Origin: Leclercia adecarboxylata | GTDB lineage: Bacteria; Pseudomonadota; Gammaproteobacteria; Enterobacterales; Enterobacteriaceae | Length of the DNA: 64,000 bases | Assembly (NCBI GenBank): GCA_002360945.1 | Contig: DERO01000004.1 | Location: forward strand, 124,001-188,000 | Direction of reading: 5' to 3' | In this document: piece by piece, positions 48,972-57,700 of the stretch | How the letters are laid out: the number at the start of each line of letters is the position of its first letter | Numbering within the stretch: position 1 is the stretch's first letter | Notes under the pieces: model-generated | Database searches by the model: none | What the model was told of the DNA's origin: nothing | Seen by the model: the letters and a program-made list of their open reading frames with translations, nothing else | Program-made: the position numbers and the translations under genes

Positions 48972-50582
48972 TTAAACCGGCGCTACCAGATAGCGGGTCG
49001 CCGGGGGGGCTTCGCCCTGATGGAAAGCCAGCACGCGGCTTTGCAGCAGGTGGTCATTCATGGTGTGGCGCTCCTGCAGGCGGAGGTGTTCCACCCAGGA
49101 TCCCATCAGGAAAGTCTCGACAAAGAGACCCGGCTGGTCGATATCTTCATACACCGCCCAGCTGATGGCACCTGCGCGGCGGCGCACCCGGCGCAGCTCG
49201 TGGACGGCCTGCAGGAAATCGCTTACCGCTTCAGGGTCGATCAGATACTCGCAGGAGACCAGCACCGGGCCGCGCTCGTTGGGGATGCTCTCCCGCGCAT
49301 CGTCGGCAATCAGGCCGCTGGTATCGAGGTTCAGGTTGGGATCTTTTTCCAGCTTCCAGCGCAGCACCGTGGCGCTGGCCAGCAGCATGCCGAGCGTCGC
49401 CACGCAGAGTGAGGTGGCGGTGTTCACGTGCGAGGCAATCTGCCCCCACAGGGCGCTGCCCGCGGTCATCGAGCCGAAAAAGACCGTCAGATAGACCGCC
49501 AGCGCCCGGGCTTTAACCCAACGCGCGGCGCTGCGCTGTGCCCCAAGATTGAGGGTCGAGAGCACCGCGATCCACGCAAAGCCGGTGAAGAACTCAAACA
49601 GGTTCAGCAGCCAGAAGTGGCGCACAAAGGCCAGGGCCAGCATGGTAATGGCGAAGACCAGGCTTGCCGCCACCATCAGCCGGTCGGCGTTCAGGCGCTG
49701 GCGCAGACGCGGCAGCAGCACCGCCCCGGCAATCGCCCCCAGGCCGATGCAGGCCAGCATGATGCCGTACCCCGCCGGGCCGAGGCCCAGCTCGCGACGC
49801 GCCACCAGCGGCAGCAATGCCCAGCCCGCGCTGGCGAAGACGAAGAACGCCACGGTGCGGATCAACACGTTACGCAGCACCGGCGCGGCGTGCACGTAGC
49901 GCACCCCGGCGCGCACCGCCGAGAAGAAGTGCTCCGGCGGCAGGCGCTGCACGGAAGCGGCAGGCTTCCAGCGCCACAGCACCCAGGCCACGCCCAGCAC
50001 CGACAGGGCGTTGAGCAGGAACACCATCCAGGGGCCGGCCAGCGAGAGCAAAAAGCCCCCCAGCGCCGGGCCGATGGCGCGACTGATGTTGATCCCCAGC
50101 GAGTTGAGCGCCACCGCCGGGCCCAGCTCCGCCTTGCTCACCAGATCCGGCACCACCGCCTGAAACGGCGGCGAACTCATGGCGCTGCCGACGCTCAGCA
50201 GAAAGGCCGCGGCCAGCAGCACCGTCGGCGTGACGTGCCCGGTAAAGGAGAGGATCGCCAGCCCCGCAGCGGCAATAAACATCCACAGCTGGGAGAAGAG
50301 CAGGTATTTACGCCGGTCGACGATATCCGCCATCACCCCGGAGGGCAGGGCGAAGAGGAACATCGGCAGGCTGCTCGCCGCCTGAACCAGGGCGATATCC
50401 AGCGGATCGGCGCTGAGGGTCAGCATGCTCCAGTTGACCCCCACGTCGCTCATCCACGAGCCAACGTTCGATACTACCGTGGCGATCCACAGCATGCGGA
50501 ATACCCGCTGATGCAGCGGCTGCCAGGTGGACATCGTCGGGGCAGGCGGATGCTCCACGTGCGCGTCGGTGATCTGGGTCAT
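48972..50582 (-). CDS. MFS exporter (MFS_3 type) with a C-terminal ABM-like domain
   Basis: The product is 536 residues from the ATG at 50582, preceded by GGAGAG; the frame to 50618 runs into the DoxX gene. Residues about 20-420 hold twelve transmembrane segments with 'LFALPSGVMADIVDRRKYLLFSQLWM', the pattern of enterobactin-exporter-like (EntS/DUF894) transporters. Residues about 440-536 form a soluble domain ('VLVSCEYLIDPEAVSDFLQAVHELRRVRRRAGAISW') like an antibiotic-biosynthesis-monooxygenase dimeric barrel. This fusion is known in the family. It overlaps DoxX by 4 bp. Probably exports a product or toxic compound related to the neighbouring hydrolases. Confidence 0.88.
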   Translation of the reverse strand: MTQITDAHVEHPPAPTMSTWQPLHQRVFRMLWIATVVSNVGSWMSDVGVNWSMLTLSADPLDIALVQAASSLPMFLFALPSGVMADIVDRRKYLLFSQLWMFIAAAGLAILSFTGHVTPTVLLAAAFLLSVGSAMSSPPFQAVVPDLVSKAELGPAVALNSLGINISRAIGPALGGFLLSLAGPWMVFLLNALSVLGVAWVLWRWKPAASVQRLPPEHFFSAVRAGVRYVHAAPVLRNVLIRTVAFFVFASAGWALLPLVARRELGLGPAGYGIMLACIGLGAIAGAVLLPRLRQRLNADRLMVAASLVFAITMLALAFVRHFWLLNLFEFFTGFAWIAVLSTLNLGAQRSAARWVKARALAVYLTVFFGSMTAGSALWGQIASHVNTATSLCVATLGMLLASATVLRWKLEKDPNLNLDTSGLIADDARESIPNERGPVLVSCEYLIDPEAVSDFLQAVHELRRVRRRAGAISWAVYEDIDQPGLFVETFLMGSWVEHLRLQERHTMNDHLLQSRVLAFHQGEAPPATRYLVAPV

Positions 50583-50992
50583 GCGAATCTCTCCGTGGTA
50601 CGCGAGCGGATCCGCCACGCGCCGGGGCCGGTGATCGCCAGCGTGGTGAAGATAATCAGCAGCAGCCAGCCAAACTGGCCTTCGGCAATCGACCAGCCCG
50701 GATGCACCACCAGCATCGCCACCAGCAGCACGGCAATGATCGGCACGCAGGCCAGCCGGGTCGCCACGCCGAACAGGATCAGGATCGGGCAGATCACCTC
50801 GGCGACGATCGCCGGGATCAGGCTGAAGTACGGCCCGAAGCCAAAGGGATCTTCGATCCGCGTCAGTTCTTCGCTGAAATGCATGATCTTCGGCAGGCCG
50901 TGCACGTACAACAGCAGCAGGCTACCGGCGATCCGCAGGAAGAACAGCCCCAGGTCAATCCGGGGCAGGTTAGGTTGGGTTGAGTTCATCAT
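50579..50992 (-). CDS. DoxX family membrane protein
   Basis: The 137-residue protein has four hydrophobic segments (about residues 12-32, 55-75, 77-93, 99-120) and the DoxX pattern 'LFFLRIAGSLLLLYVHGLPKIMHF' and 'IPAIVAEVICPILILFGVATRLACVPIIAVLLVAMLVVHPGW'. DoxX-type proteins are linked to quinone or thiol redox in membranes. It starts 3 bp after the amidohydrolase stop and overlaps the MFS gene by 4 bp. Confidence 0.88.
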   Translation of the reverse strand: MMNSTQPNLPRIDLGLFFLRIAGSLLLLYVHGLPKIMHFSEELTRIEDPFGFGPYFSLIPAIVAEVICPILILFGVATRLACVPIIAVLLVAMLVVHPGWSIAEGQFGWLLLIIFTTLAITGPGAWRIRSRTTERFA

Positions 50993-50994
50993 GA

Positions 50995-52866
50995 TCAGAA
51001 CGCGAAGCAGCTGCAGCCCAGCGCTCCCCAGAAGGCGTTATCGTCGGCCACCGGCATCTCTGCGGTGCGGGCAAAGTCGTGGGAATGGTTGTGCACCCCG
51101 CACGGGCCGCTGCAGTGGTGCACCGCGCTCATTCCCACACGGGCGGCCTGCGGTGGCGCGGATCGGTAGTGGCCCGGCACCTTGACCACCGGCGACCACT
51201 CCGGCAACACCGGGATGGCAGGCGGGGCCAGCGGGCCGAAGCTGCCTGCGGCGTAGACGATGTTGCCATCCACCACCGTCAGCACCGACTCGATGCCCTT
51301 AATTTCCTCTTCCGGCACGCGGAAGAAGTCTTTGCTCAGCACCGCCAGATCCGCGAGCTGGCCCTTTTTGATCTGGCCTTTCTGGCTCTGCTCGTTGGAG
51401 AACCACGCGCTGCCCTGGGTCCAGAGCATCAGAGCGGTGTCGCGATCCAGACGGGCGCTGTGATCGTACATCTGCATCCCGCCGACGGTGCGGCCGGAGA
51501 CCAGCCAGTAGAGCGCGGTCCAGGGGTTGTAGCTCGCCACGCGGGTGGCGTCGGTGCCCAGGCCCACCGGCACGCCGGTCTCCAGCATGCGGGTGACCGG
51601 CGGCGTGTGGCGCACCGCTTCCATCCCGTAACGCTCGGCGAAGTACTCGCCCTGGAAGGCCATGCGGTGCTGCACGGCGATGCCGCCGCCGAGGGCCTTG
51701 ATGCGGTCGATGTTGCGCTGGGTGACGGTCTCGGCGTGGTCAAAGAACCAGTGCAGGCCGTCGAAGGGGATCTCGCGGTTGACCTTCTCGAAAACGTCCA
51801 GCATGCGGCTGATGGACTCGTCGTAGGTGGCGTGGAGGCGGAACGGCCAGCGGTGCTCCACCAGATGGCGCACCACGCGCTCCAGTTCGTCCTCCATGCC
51901 GGGGGCCAGATCCGGGCGCGGCTCGAGGAAATCCTCGAAGTCGGCGGCGGAAAACACCAGCATTTCGCCCGCGCCGTTATGGCGGAAGAAGTCGGTGCCC
52001 TGGCCCGGCTTGAGCATGTCGGTCCACTTCTCGAAATCTTCCAGCTCGTGGCCTGGGCGCTGGGTAAAGAGGTTGTAAGCGATGCGGATCGTCATCTGCT
52101 TTTTGTCGTGCAGCTCGGCGATCACCTCGTAGTCTTCCGGGTAGTTCTGGAAACCGCCGCCGGCGTCGATGGCGCTGGTTAAGCCCAGACGGTTCAGCTC
52201 GCGCATAAACTGGCGGGTGGAGTTCACCTGCTGCTCGAGGGGCAGTTTTGGCCCTTTGGCAAGGGTGGCATAGAGGATCATGGCGTTCGGACGGGCGATC
52301 AGCATCCCGGTCGGGTTGCCGTTGGCGTCGCGCTGGATCTCACCCCCCGGCGGATTTGGCGTGTCTTTGGTGTAGCCGACTACCTTCAGCGCCGCGCGGT
52401 TGAGCAGGGCGCGGTCGTACAGGTGCAGGATAAACACCGGGGTCTCCGGCGCGGCCTCGTTGATCTCGTCCAGGGTCGGCATCCGGCGTTCGGCAAACTG
52501 GAACTCGCTCCAGCCGCCCACCACCCGCACCCACTGGGGTGACGGGGTGCGCAGGGCCTGCTCTTTCAGCATCCGCAGGGCGTCGGCCAGCGACGGCACC
52601 CCTTCCCAGCGCAGTTCGAGGTTGTAGTTCAGCCCGCCGCGGATCAGGTGCAGGTGCGAGTCGTTCAGGCCGGGGATGGCGGTGTGGCCTTTGAGATCCA
52701 CCACTTTGGTGGCGTCGTCGTGGTACTGCATCACCTCGGCAACGGTGCCCACGGCAAGAAATTTGCCGTCACGCACGGCCACGGCTTCGGCGAGAGGATT
52801 TTCACGATCGACGGTATGAAACTGGCCATTCACCAGAATCAAATCTGCTTTGGCAGAGGAAGTCAT
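50995..52866 (-). CDS. YtcJ-like amidohydrolase with a Cys/His-rich tail
   Basis: The 623-residue protein is a metal-dependent hydrolase of the urease/dihydroorotase superfamily. It shows 'LVNGQFHTVDRENPLAEAVAVRDGKFLAVG' (N-terminal beta-domain), the HxH metal ligands in 'AIPGLNDSHLHLIRGG', histidines in 'LHWFFDHAETVTQRN', and 'PVGLGTDATRVASYNPW' with the catalytic aspartate. Residues about 575-623 form an unusual tail with 'VHHCSGPCGVHNHSHDFA' and ending 'GCSCFAF', likely to bind metal. No export signal is seen. It leads the minus-strand operon and diverges from the isochorismatase gene. Substrate is unknown. Confidence 0.88.
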   Translation of the reverse strand: MTSSAKADLILVNGQFHTVDRENPLAEAVAVRDGKFLAVGTVAEVMQYHDDATKVVDLKGHTAIPGLNDSHLHLIRGGLNYNLELRWEGVPSLADALRMLKEQALRTPSPQWVRVVGGWSEFQFAERRMPTLDEINEAAPETPVFILHLYDRALLNRAALKVVGYTKDTPNPPGGEIQRDANGNPTGMLIARPNAMILYATLAKGPKLPLEQQVNSTRQFMRELNRLGLTSAIDAGGGFQNYPEDYEVIAELHDKKQMTIRIAYNLFTQRPGHELEDFEKWTDMLKPGQGTDFFRHNGAGEMLVFSAADFEDFLEPRPDLAPGMEDELERVVRHLVEHRWPFRLHATYDESISRMLDVFEKVNREIPFDGLHWFFDHAETVTQRNIDRIKALGGGIAVQHRMAFQGEYFAERYGMEAVRHTPPVTRMLETGVPVGLGTDATRVASYNPWTALYWLVSGRTVGGMQMYDHSARLDRDTALMLWTQGSAWFSNEQSQKGQIKKGQLADLAVLSKDFFRVPEEEIKGIESVLTVVDGNIVYAAGSFGPLAPPAIPVLPEWSPVVKVPGHYRSAPPQAARVGMSAVHHCSGPCGVHNHSHDFARTAEMPVADDNAFWGALGCSCFAF

Positions 52867-52923
52867 AACTGCTCCTGACTGAGAGAGGAAATGTCAGGAT
52901 TATTGGAACCGGTTACCGGAAAA

Positions 52924-53015
52924 AACCAGTTATACAAAGGGATAGCTATACCAAAGTATAACTATACCTGCGTATAACTATACGAAAGGTTAATTATACA
53001 AAGAGATAATTACGC
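52924..53015. promoter_or_regulatory. 16-bp-period array of TATAC elements in the divergent promoter region
   Basis: TATAC occurs at 52931, 52947, 52963, 52979 and 52995, exactly 16 bp apart, with a degenerate sixth copy near 53011. Two copies read GTATAACTATAC (52956-52967 and 52972-52983), a GTATA-N2-TATAC inverted repeat; the others match one arm well. It lies between the divergent amidohydrolase and isochorismatase genes and is probably a multi-site operator for cooperative binding, most simply by the FixJ/LuxR regulator at 60387-60986. Confidence 0.75.
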
Positions 53016-53103
53016 CAGGGCGAAGAGTCATCCAGGATACAGGTATCGCATCGTCGCCGCGTCGTGCGACGGATTTCACCTGTTAACCTCACTGGATACC
53101 ATT

Positions 53104-53796
53104 ATGTCTAACTCCAAACTCGAAGTATTAACTCCCGACAACTGTCAGATGATCTTCATCGACCAGCAGCCGCAGATGGCGTTTGGCGTGCAGTCTATCG
53201 ACCGTCAGGTGCTGAAAAACAACGTAGTGGGGCTGGCGAAAGCGGCCAAAGTGTTCAACATCCCAACCATCATCACCACCGTTGAAACCCAGAGTTTCTC
53301 CGGCAACACCTTCCCGGAGCTGCTGGACGTCTTCCCGGGTAAAGACATTCTTGAGCGTACCTCCATGAACTCCTGGGATGACCAGAAGGTGCGTGACGCC
53401 CTGAAAGCTAACGGCAAGAAGAAAGTGGTGGTTTCCGGCCTGTGGACCGAAGTGTGCAACAACACCTTCGCCCTGTGCGCGATGCTGGAAGGCGACTACG
53501 AGATCTACATGGTAGCTGACGCCTCCGGCGGCACCTCGAAAGAGGCCCACGACTTCGCGATGCAGCGCATGATCCAGGCCGGCGTGATCCCGGTAACCTG
53601 GCAGCAGGTGCTGCTGGAGTGGCAGCGTGACTGGGCCCACAAAGAGACCTACAACGCGGTGATGGATATCGTGCGTGAGCACTCCGGTGCCTACGGCATG
53701 GGTGTGGACTACGCCTACACCATGGTGCACAAAGCCCCGTCTCGCCAGACGAGCGAGCACCAAACCCTGGCGCCGGTTCCGGCCCCGGTTCGCTAA
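53104..53796 (+). CDS. Isochorismatase-family hydrolase (YcaC-like)
   Basis: The 230-residue enzyme has the cysteine-hydrolase catalytic set: Asp20 in 'MIFIDQQPQMAFGV' and Cys118 in 'VVVSGLWTEVCNNTFALCAML'. The cis-peptide loop and 'MVADASGGTSKEAHDFAMQRMIQAG' are as in YcaC-like hydrolases. It probably hydrolyses an amide or imide; the substrate is unknown. It is the first plus-strand gene from the TATAC array and is followed by the XapX and sensor genes. Confidence 0.9.
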   Translation: MSNSKLEVLTPDNCQMIFIDQQPQMAFGVQSIDRQVLKNNVVGLAKAAKVFNIPTIITTVETQSFSGNTFPELLDVFPGKDILERTSMNSWDDQKVRDALKANGKKKVVVSGLWTEVCNNTFALCAMLEGDYEIYMVADASGGTSKEAHDFAMQRMIQAGVIPVTWQQVLLEWQRDWAHKETYNAVMDIVREHSGAYGMGVDYAYTMVHKAPSRQTSEHQTLAPVPAPVR

Positions 53797-53855
53797 GTTT
53801 TCAGCGGCAGGCTGGGCCCTCATCCGGCCTGCTGTTGACCTCTCTGGAGTCCACC

Positions 53856-54065
53856 ATGAGTACTGGGTTAATTTCCCTCGCAGCAGGCGTGCTGATCGGC
53901 CTGCTGTACGCGCTGCTGAAAGTCCGTTCCCCCGCGCCGCCCGCGCTGGCATTGATTGGCCTGCTGGGGATGCTGGCTGGCGAACAGGCCACCCGCCATT
54001 TTCTGCATGCTGACGACAGCGCGCAAAAGGCGCCCGTCGCCGTTACCACAGGAGCCTCGTCATGA
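53856..54065 (+). CDS. XapX domain small membrane protein
   Basis: The 69-residue protein contains one XapX unit: 'LAAGVLIGLLYALLKVRSPAPPALALIGLLGMLAGEQA', with two hydrophobic segments and the central S-P-A-P-P. TGGAG at 53844-53848 supports the ATG at 53856 over an upstream TTG. The function of XapX proteins is unknown, though they often accompany xanthosine- or hydrolase-type genes. It overlaps the next XapX gene by 4 bp (ATGA). Confidence 0.85.
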   Translation: MSTGLISLAAGVLIGLLYALLKVRSPAPPALALIGLLGMLAGEQATRHFLHADDSAQKAPVAVTTGASS

Positions 54066-54319
54066 AAGCCTGGGTCGTTTCGCTGAGCTGTGGAATTCTG
54101 GCAGGGGTGATTTATGCCGCAATTGATGTACACTCGCCCGCGCCACCGGTTGTCGCCCTGTTGGGGCTGTTTGGCATGCTGGTGGGCGAACAGCTGATCC
54201 CGATTGGCCGCCGCCTGTTCAGCCGCCAGCTGACGATGGCGTGGTTTCGCCATGAATGCGTCCCCAAAATCAGCGGCACTCCACCTCCGGCCCGTCCTGG
54301 CGACGGTAGCGAGGGTTAA
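54062..54319 (+). CDS. Second XapX/DUF1427 small membrane protein
   Basis: The 85-residue protein repeats the XapX pattern: 'LSCGILAGVIYAAIDVHSPAPPVVALLGLFGMLVGEQLIP', then a basic cytoplasmic tail ('RRLFSRQLTMAWFRHE'). It is a tandem paralogue of the preceding gene and may pair with it as a hetero-oligomer in the membrane. Start overlaps the upstream stop. Confidence 0.85.
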   Translation: MKAWVVSLSCGILAGVIYAAIDVHSPAPPVVALLGLFGMLVGEQLIPIGRRLFSRQLTMAWFRHECVPKISGTPPPARPGDGSEG

Positions 54320-54345
54320 TCACCTTTAGTTTGAGGAACACGAGC

Positions 54346-54714
54346 ATGCCGCAGCGCATAGCCATCATTGATGACGAACGGTCTGTTCGCAGCGGGTTAA
54401 GCAACCTGCTGCAGTCGGAGGGGTATGCCACAGAAGCCTTCGACTCGGCGGAGGGGTTTCTCAGCCACCCCACCGCGCTGGCAGACGCGGCGCTGGTCAT
54501 CGCCGACATCCGTCTGCGGGGGATGACGGGTCTCGAGATGCTCGACAAACTGCACCTTATCGCCCCCTCGCCGCCGCCGCTTATTTTTATCTCCGGTCAT
54601 GCGGATGAAAACATCCAACGCTACGCTGTTGAACACGGCGCTGTTGTTTTTCTGCGCAAACCGATTAATGTCGATGTGCTGCTGGCGCACATTCAACGCG
54701 CGCTCGCCACCTGA
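54346..54714 (+). CDS. Single-domain response regulator receiver
   Basis: The 122-residue protein is a receiver domain only: acidic pair Asp9-Asp10 in 'IAIIDDERSVRSGL', phospho-acceptor Asp54 in 'VIADIRLRGMTGLEM', serine of 'IFISGHADE' and lysine of 'FLRKPINVD'. There is no output domain. GAGGA upstream fixes the start at 54346. Between the XapX genes and the sensor kinase, it may shuttle phosphate or act as a phosphate sink. Confidence 0.9.
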   Translation: MPQRIAIIDDERSVRSGLSNLLQSEGYATEAFDSAEGFLSHPTALADAALVIADIRLRGMTGLEMLDKLHLIAPSPPPLIFISGHADENIQRYAVEHGAVVFLRKPINVDVLLAHIQRALAT

Positions 54715-54773
54715 CAACACCTGCAAAACCGATCCCACGAGAACCATTAATAAAGAACAAGAAGGAAACGTGG

Positions 54774-57700
54774 ATGAACAACCCATCGCTGCCTGCGCTC
54801 TGGCCTGCCCCCGAAAATTTAGCGGAAGGGCGGGCTTTTGTGCTTAAAGAAGACGTCATATTTACCCCGTTAGGGCAGGAGGGGAGCCTCTGCTGGCTCA
54901 ATGCCCGTCTGCCCACCTCCGGCGGGTCGTTTATCATCGCCACCGGGGTGAGCGATGAAGAAGAGGCCAGCGCAACGCGCCTGCTGCGTAACGAGTTTGC
55001 CCTGCGGGAGTACCTGAGCGACGACTGGGCCATCCGCCCGGTGGCCAGCACGCAGTATCACGGGCGCTTTGCACTGGTTTATGCCCCCTTTTCGTTTGTG
55101 CTGTTAACCCGGATCGTCGGCGCGCCGATGGCCTGTATCCAGAGCTTTCTTGAACTGGCGATCCGCATCAGCCTGCCCCTGCGCCTGATGCATCTGCGCA
55201 ACCTGGTGCACGGCGATATCAAGCCCGGCAATATCTTCATTCACGATGACAACCGCTGTCGGCTGGGGGGCTTTGGCCTCTCGTCCGGCACCTCGGAAGA
55301 GATCCAGCAATCCCGGCTGGCGGTGGTGGGCGGTACCCCCGCCTACATGTCGCCGGAGCACACCACCCGCACCCATCGCGCGGTGGATAACCGCAGCGAT
55401 CTCTACAGCCTGGGCGTAGTCCTTTACGAGCTGCTCACCGGCAGCCTGCCGTTTGAGCTGGGCGGCGAGGATCAGGGCAAGTGGGCGCACTACCATATTG
55501 CCTCCGAGCCTCACGCCCCCGGCGAGGTCTGTCCCGGCGTGCCCGCCATGCTGTCGACCATCGTCCTCAAGCTGCTGGCGAAAAAACCGGAGAACCGCTA
55601 TCAGACCGTTGATGGCCTGATTGCCGACCTGCGCCGCTGCCAGGCCACCCTGAGCGAAGACGGGGAGATCGCTGCCTTTATCCCCGGCCTGCAGGACCGC
55701 TCCCCGGCTTTTCATCTTACCGACACCCTGTACACCGCCCATCCTCAGGCGGCGGAGCTTCTCCACGCCTTTGAGCGGGTCAATCGCGATGCCATCGCCG
55801 GATTTGTGGCGATTAGCGGCCCGTCGGGGATCGGCAAATCGTCACTGATCGCCTCAGGGCTGAAGGCTCTGCAAAACCGCAGCGTGCTGTTGGCGGTGGG
55901 CAAGGTGGACCAGTTTTCCCCCACGCTGCCCTACGCGGCGCTGACCTCGGCGTTTCGTAACCTGGCGTTGCATCTGCTGGGGCTGTCGGCGGAGGAGGTA
56001 TCCCAGTGGAAGGTCCGCCTGTCCCGCGAGCTGGAGGGCTACGAAGCCCTGGCCGTCAGCCTGGTGCCGGAGCTGCGGCTGCTGCTGGATAACAAGCCGC
56101 GCTTCTCCAGCGACATCTTCTCCATCGACGCCCGGGCGCGCTTCAGCCACATGGTGCTGGCCCTGGTGAAGGCCTTTGCCAGCGCGGGCTGCCCGCTGGT
56201 GCTGCTGCTGGACGATATCCACTGGATCGACCCCGCCAGCCTGCAAATCCTGGAGTACCTGCTGACCCACGCCAGCACCGTGCCGCTGCTGATGGTGGTG
56301 GCGCACCGGGATGCCTGCTCGCTGCCGGACGACACCCTGCATCATCAGCTGGCGAGCCTGCACCTGGCCTCGCGTAATACCACCGAGCTGCGCCCGGAGC
56401 CGCTGTCGGTGAAGGCCGTGTCGCGCTGGCTGGCGGATATCTTCCATACTCGCTCGGCCAGCACCCTCGATCTGGCCGGGCTGATCCACGAAAAAACCGG
56501 CGGCAACCCGCTGTTTGTCCATGAGTTTTTCCGCCGCATCGTCGATGACGGGCTGGTGACGCACAACAAATACCAGGATAAGTGGCACTACGATCTGCAC
56601 GCTATCCGCACCCGGCACTACACCGAAAACGTGGTCACCCTGGTACTGCAGCAGCTGGAGGAGATGCCGGAAGAGACCCAGCTGCTGCTGGGCCGCATCG
56701 CCTGCCTCGGCGGCAGCGGCGAGCTGGAGATGGTCTGCCGGGTGGTGGCGATGTCGGTCGCGGAGATCCGCTATGCCCTGCACCCGGCGGTGACGGCGCA
56801 GCTGATTACCCTCAACGCCGGGAGCTATGCCTTTACCCACGACCGGGTGCAGGAGGCGGCCTTCGCCCTGCTGGATAATGCCGAGCGCAGCCGCCTGCAC
56901 CTGACCACCGCCAGCCTGCTGGCGGAGTCGGCCCGTCAGGCGGCGGGCAACGAGATCCTCTTCCGCGCCGTGCATCACGTCACGGCGGCGCTGGACTGCA
57001 TTCAGCCTGCGCCCCAGCGTCAGATGTTCCGCGAGCTGAGCCTGCTGGCGGCCCGCCGCGCCCGCCGCTCGGGGGATTACCTCTCGGCCCTGAGCTATAT
57101 CCAGACCGCCCGCGCACTGGGCAACGCCGGTGCGCTGCCGGAGAGCGCCAGCGACTTCACCCTCGACAGCGAGGAGGCCGGGTGCCAGTTTGCGCTGGGC
57201 AATCTCGACTGCACCCGCCGATTGTGCGACCGCATTCTCAACTCTCCCGGCGGGCTGGCGGAAAAAGCGCTGGCGGCGAACCTGCTGGCCGAAGTCTATA
57301 TGCGCCAGTCCGACAACCGGCTGGCGCTGGAGGCGGCCCTGAGCTGGCTGGCGGTGTTTGGCATTCACGTCAGCCGCTACCCGGAAGCCGCCGAGTGCGA
57401 CGAGGCCTGGCACAGCCTGTGCAACCGCGTCGGCGATAACCCGCAGGGCCATTTTGCCGGGCTGCCGCTGATGACCGACGGCGACACCGAGGCGGTGATG
57501 AACCTGCTCAACAGCGCATGCGTGTTCGCCAGCTTTACCCGCTCGCGCCTGCATTTCATTCTGCTGTGCCGGATGATGCACCTGACGCTGGATCACGGCA
57601 TTACCGGCGCGTCCGCCCCGGCGATGGCGTGGTTCGGGGTGTTGATTGGCCACCGCTACGCCGAGTATCGCCTCGGCTTCCAGTACGGCACCCTGGCGCG

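Noticed and set aside
49428-51185. 585-codon plus-strand frame across the MFS, DoxX and amidohydrolase genes
   Set aside because: It crosses three well-supported minus-strand genes and its translation is low-complexity Arg/Gln/His-rich; a shadow.
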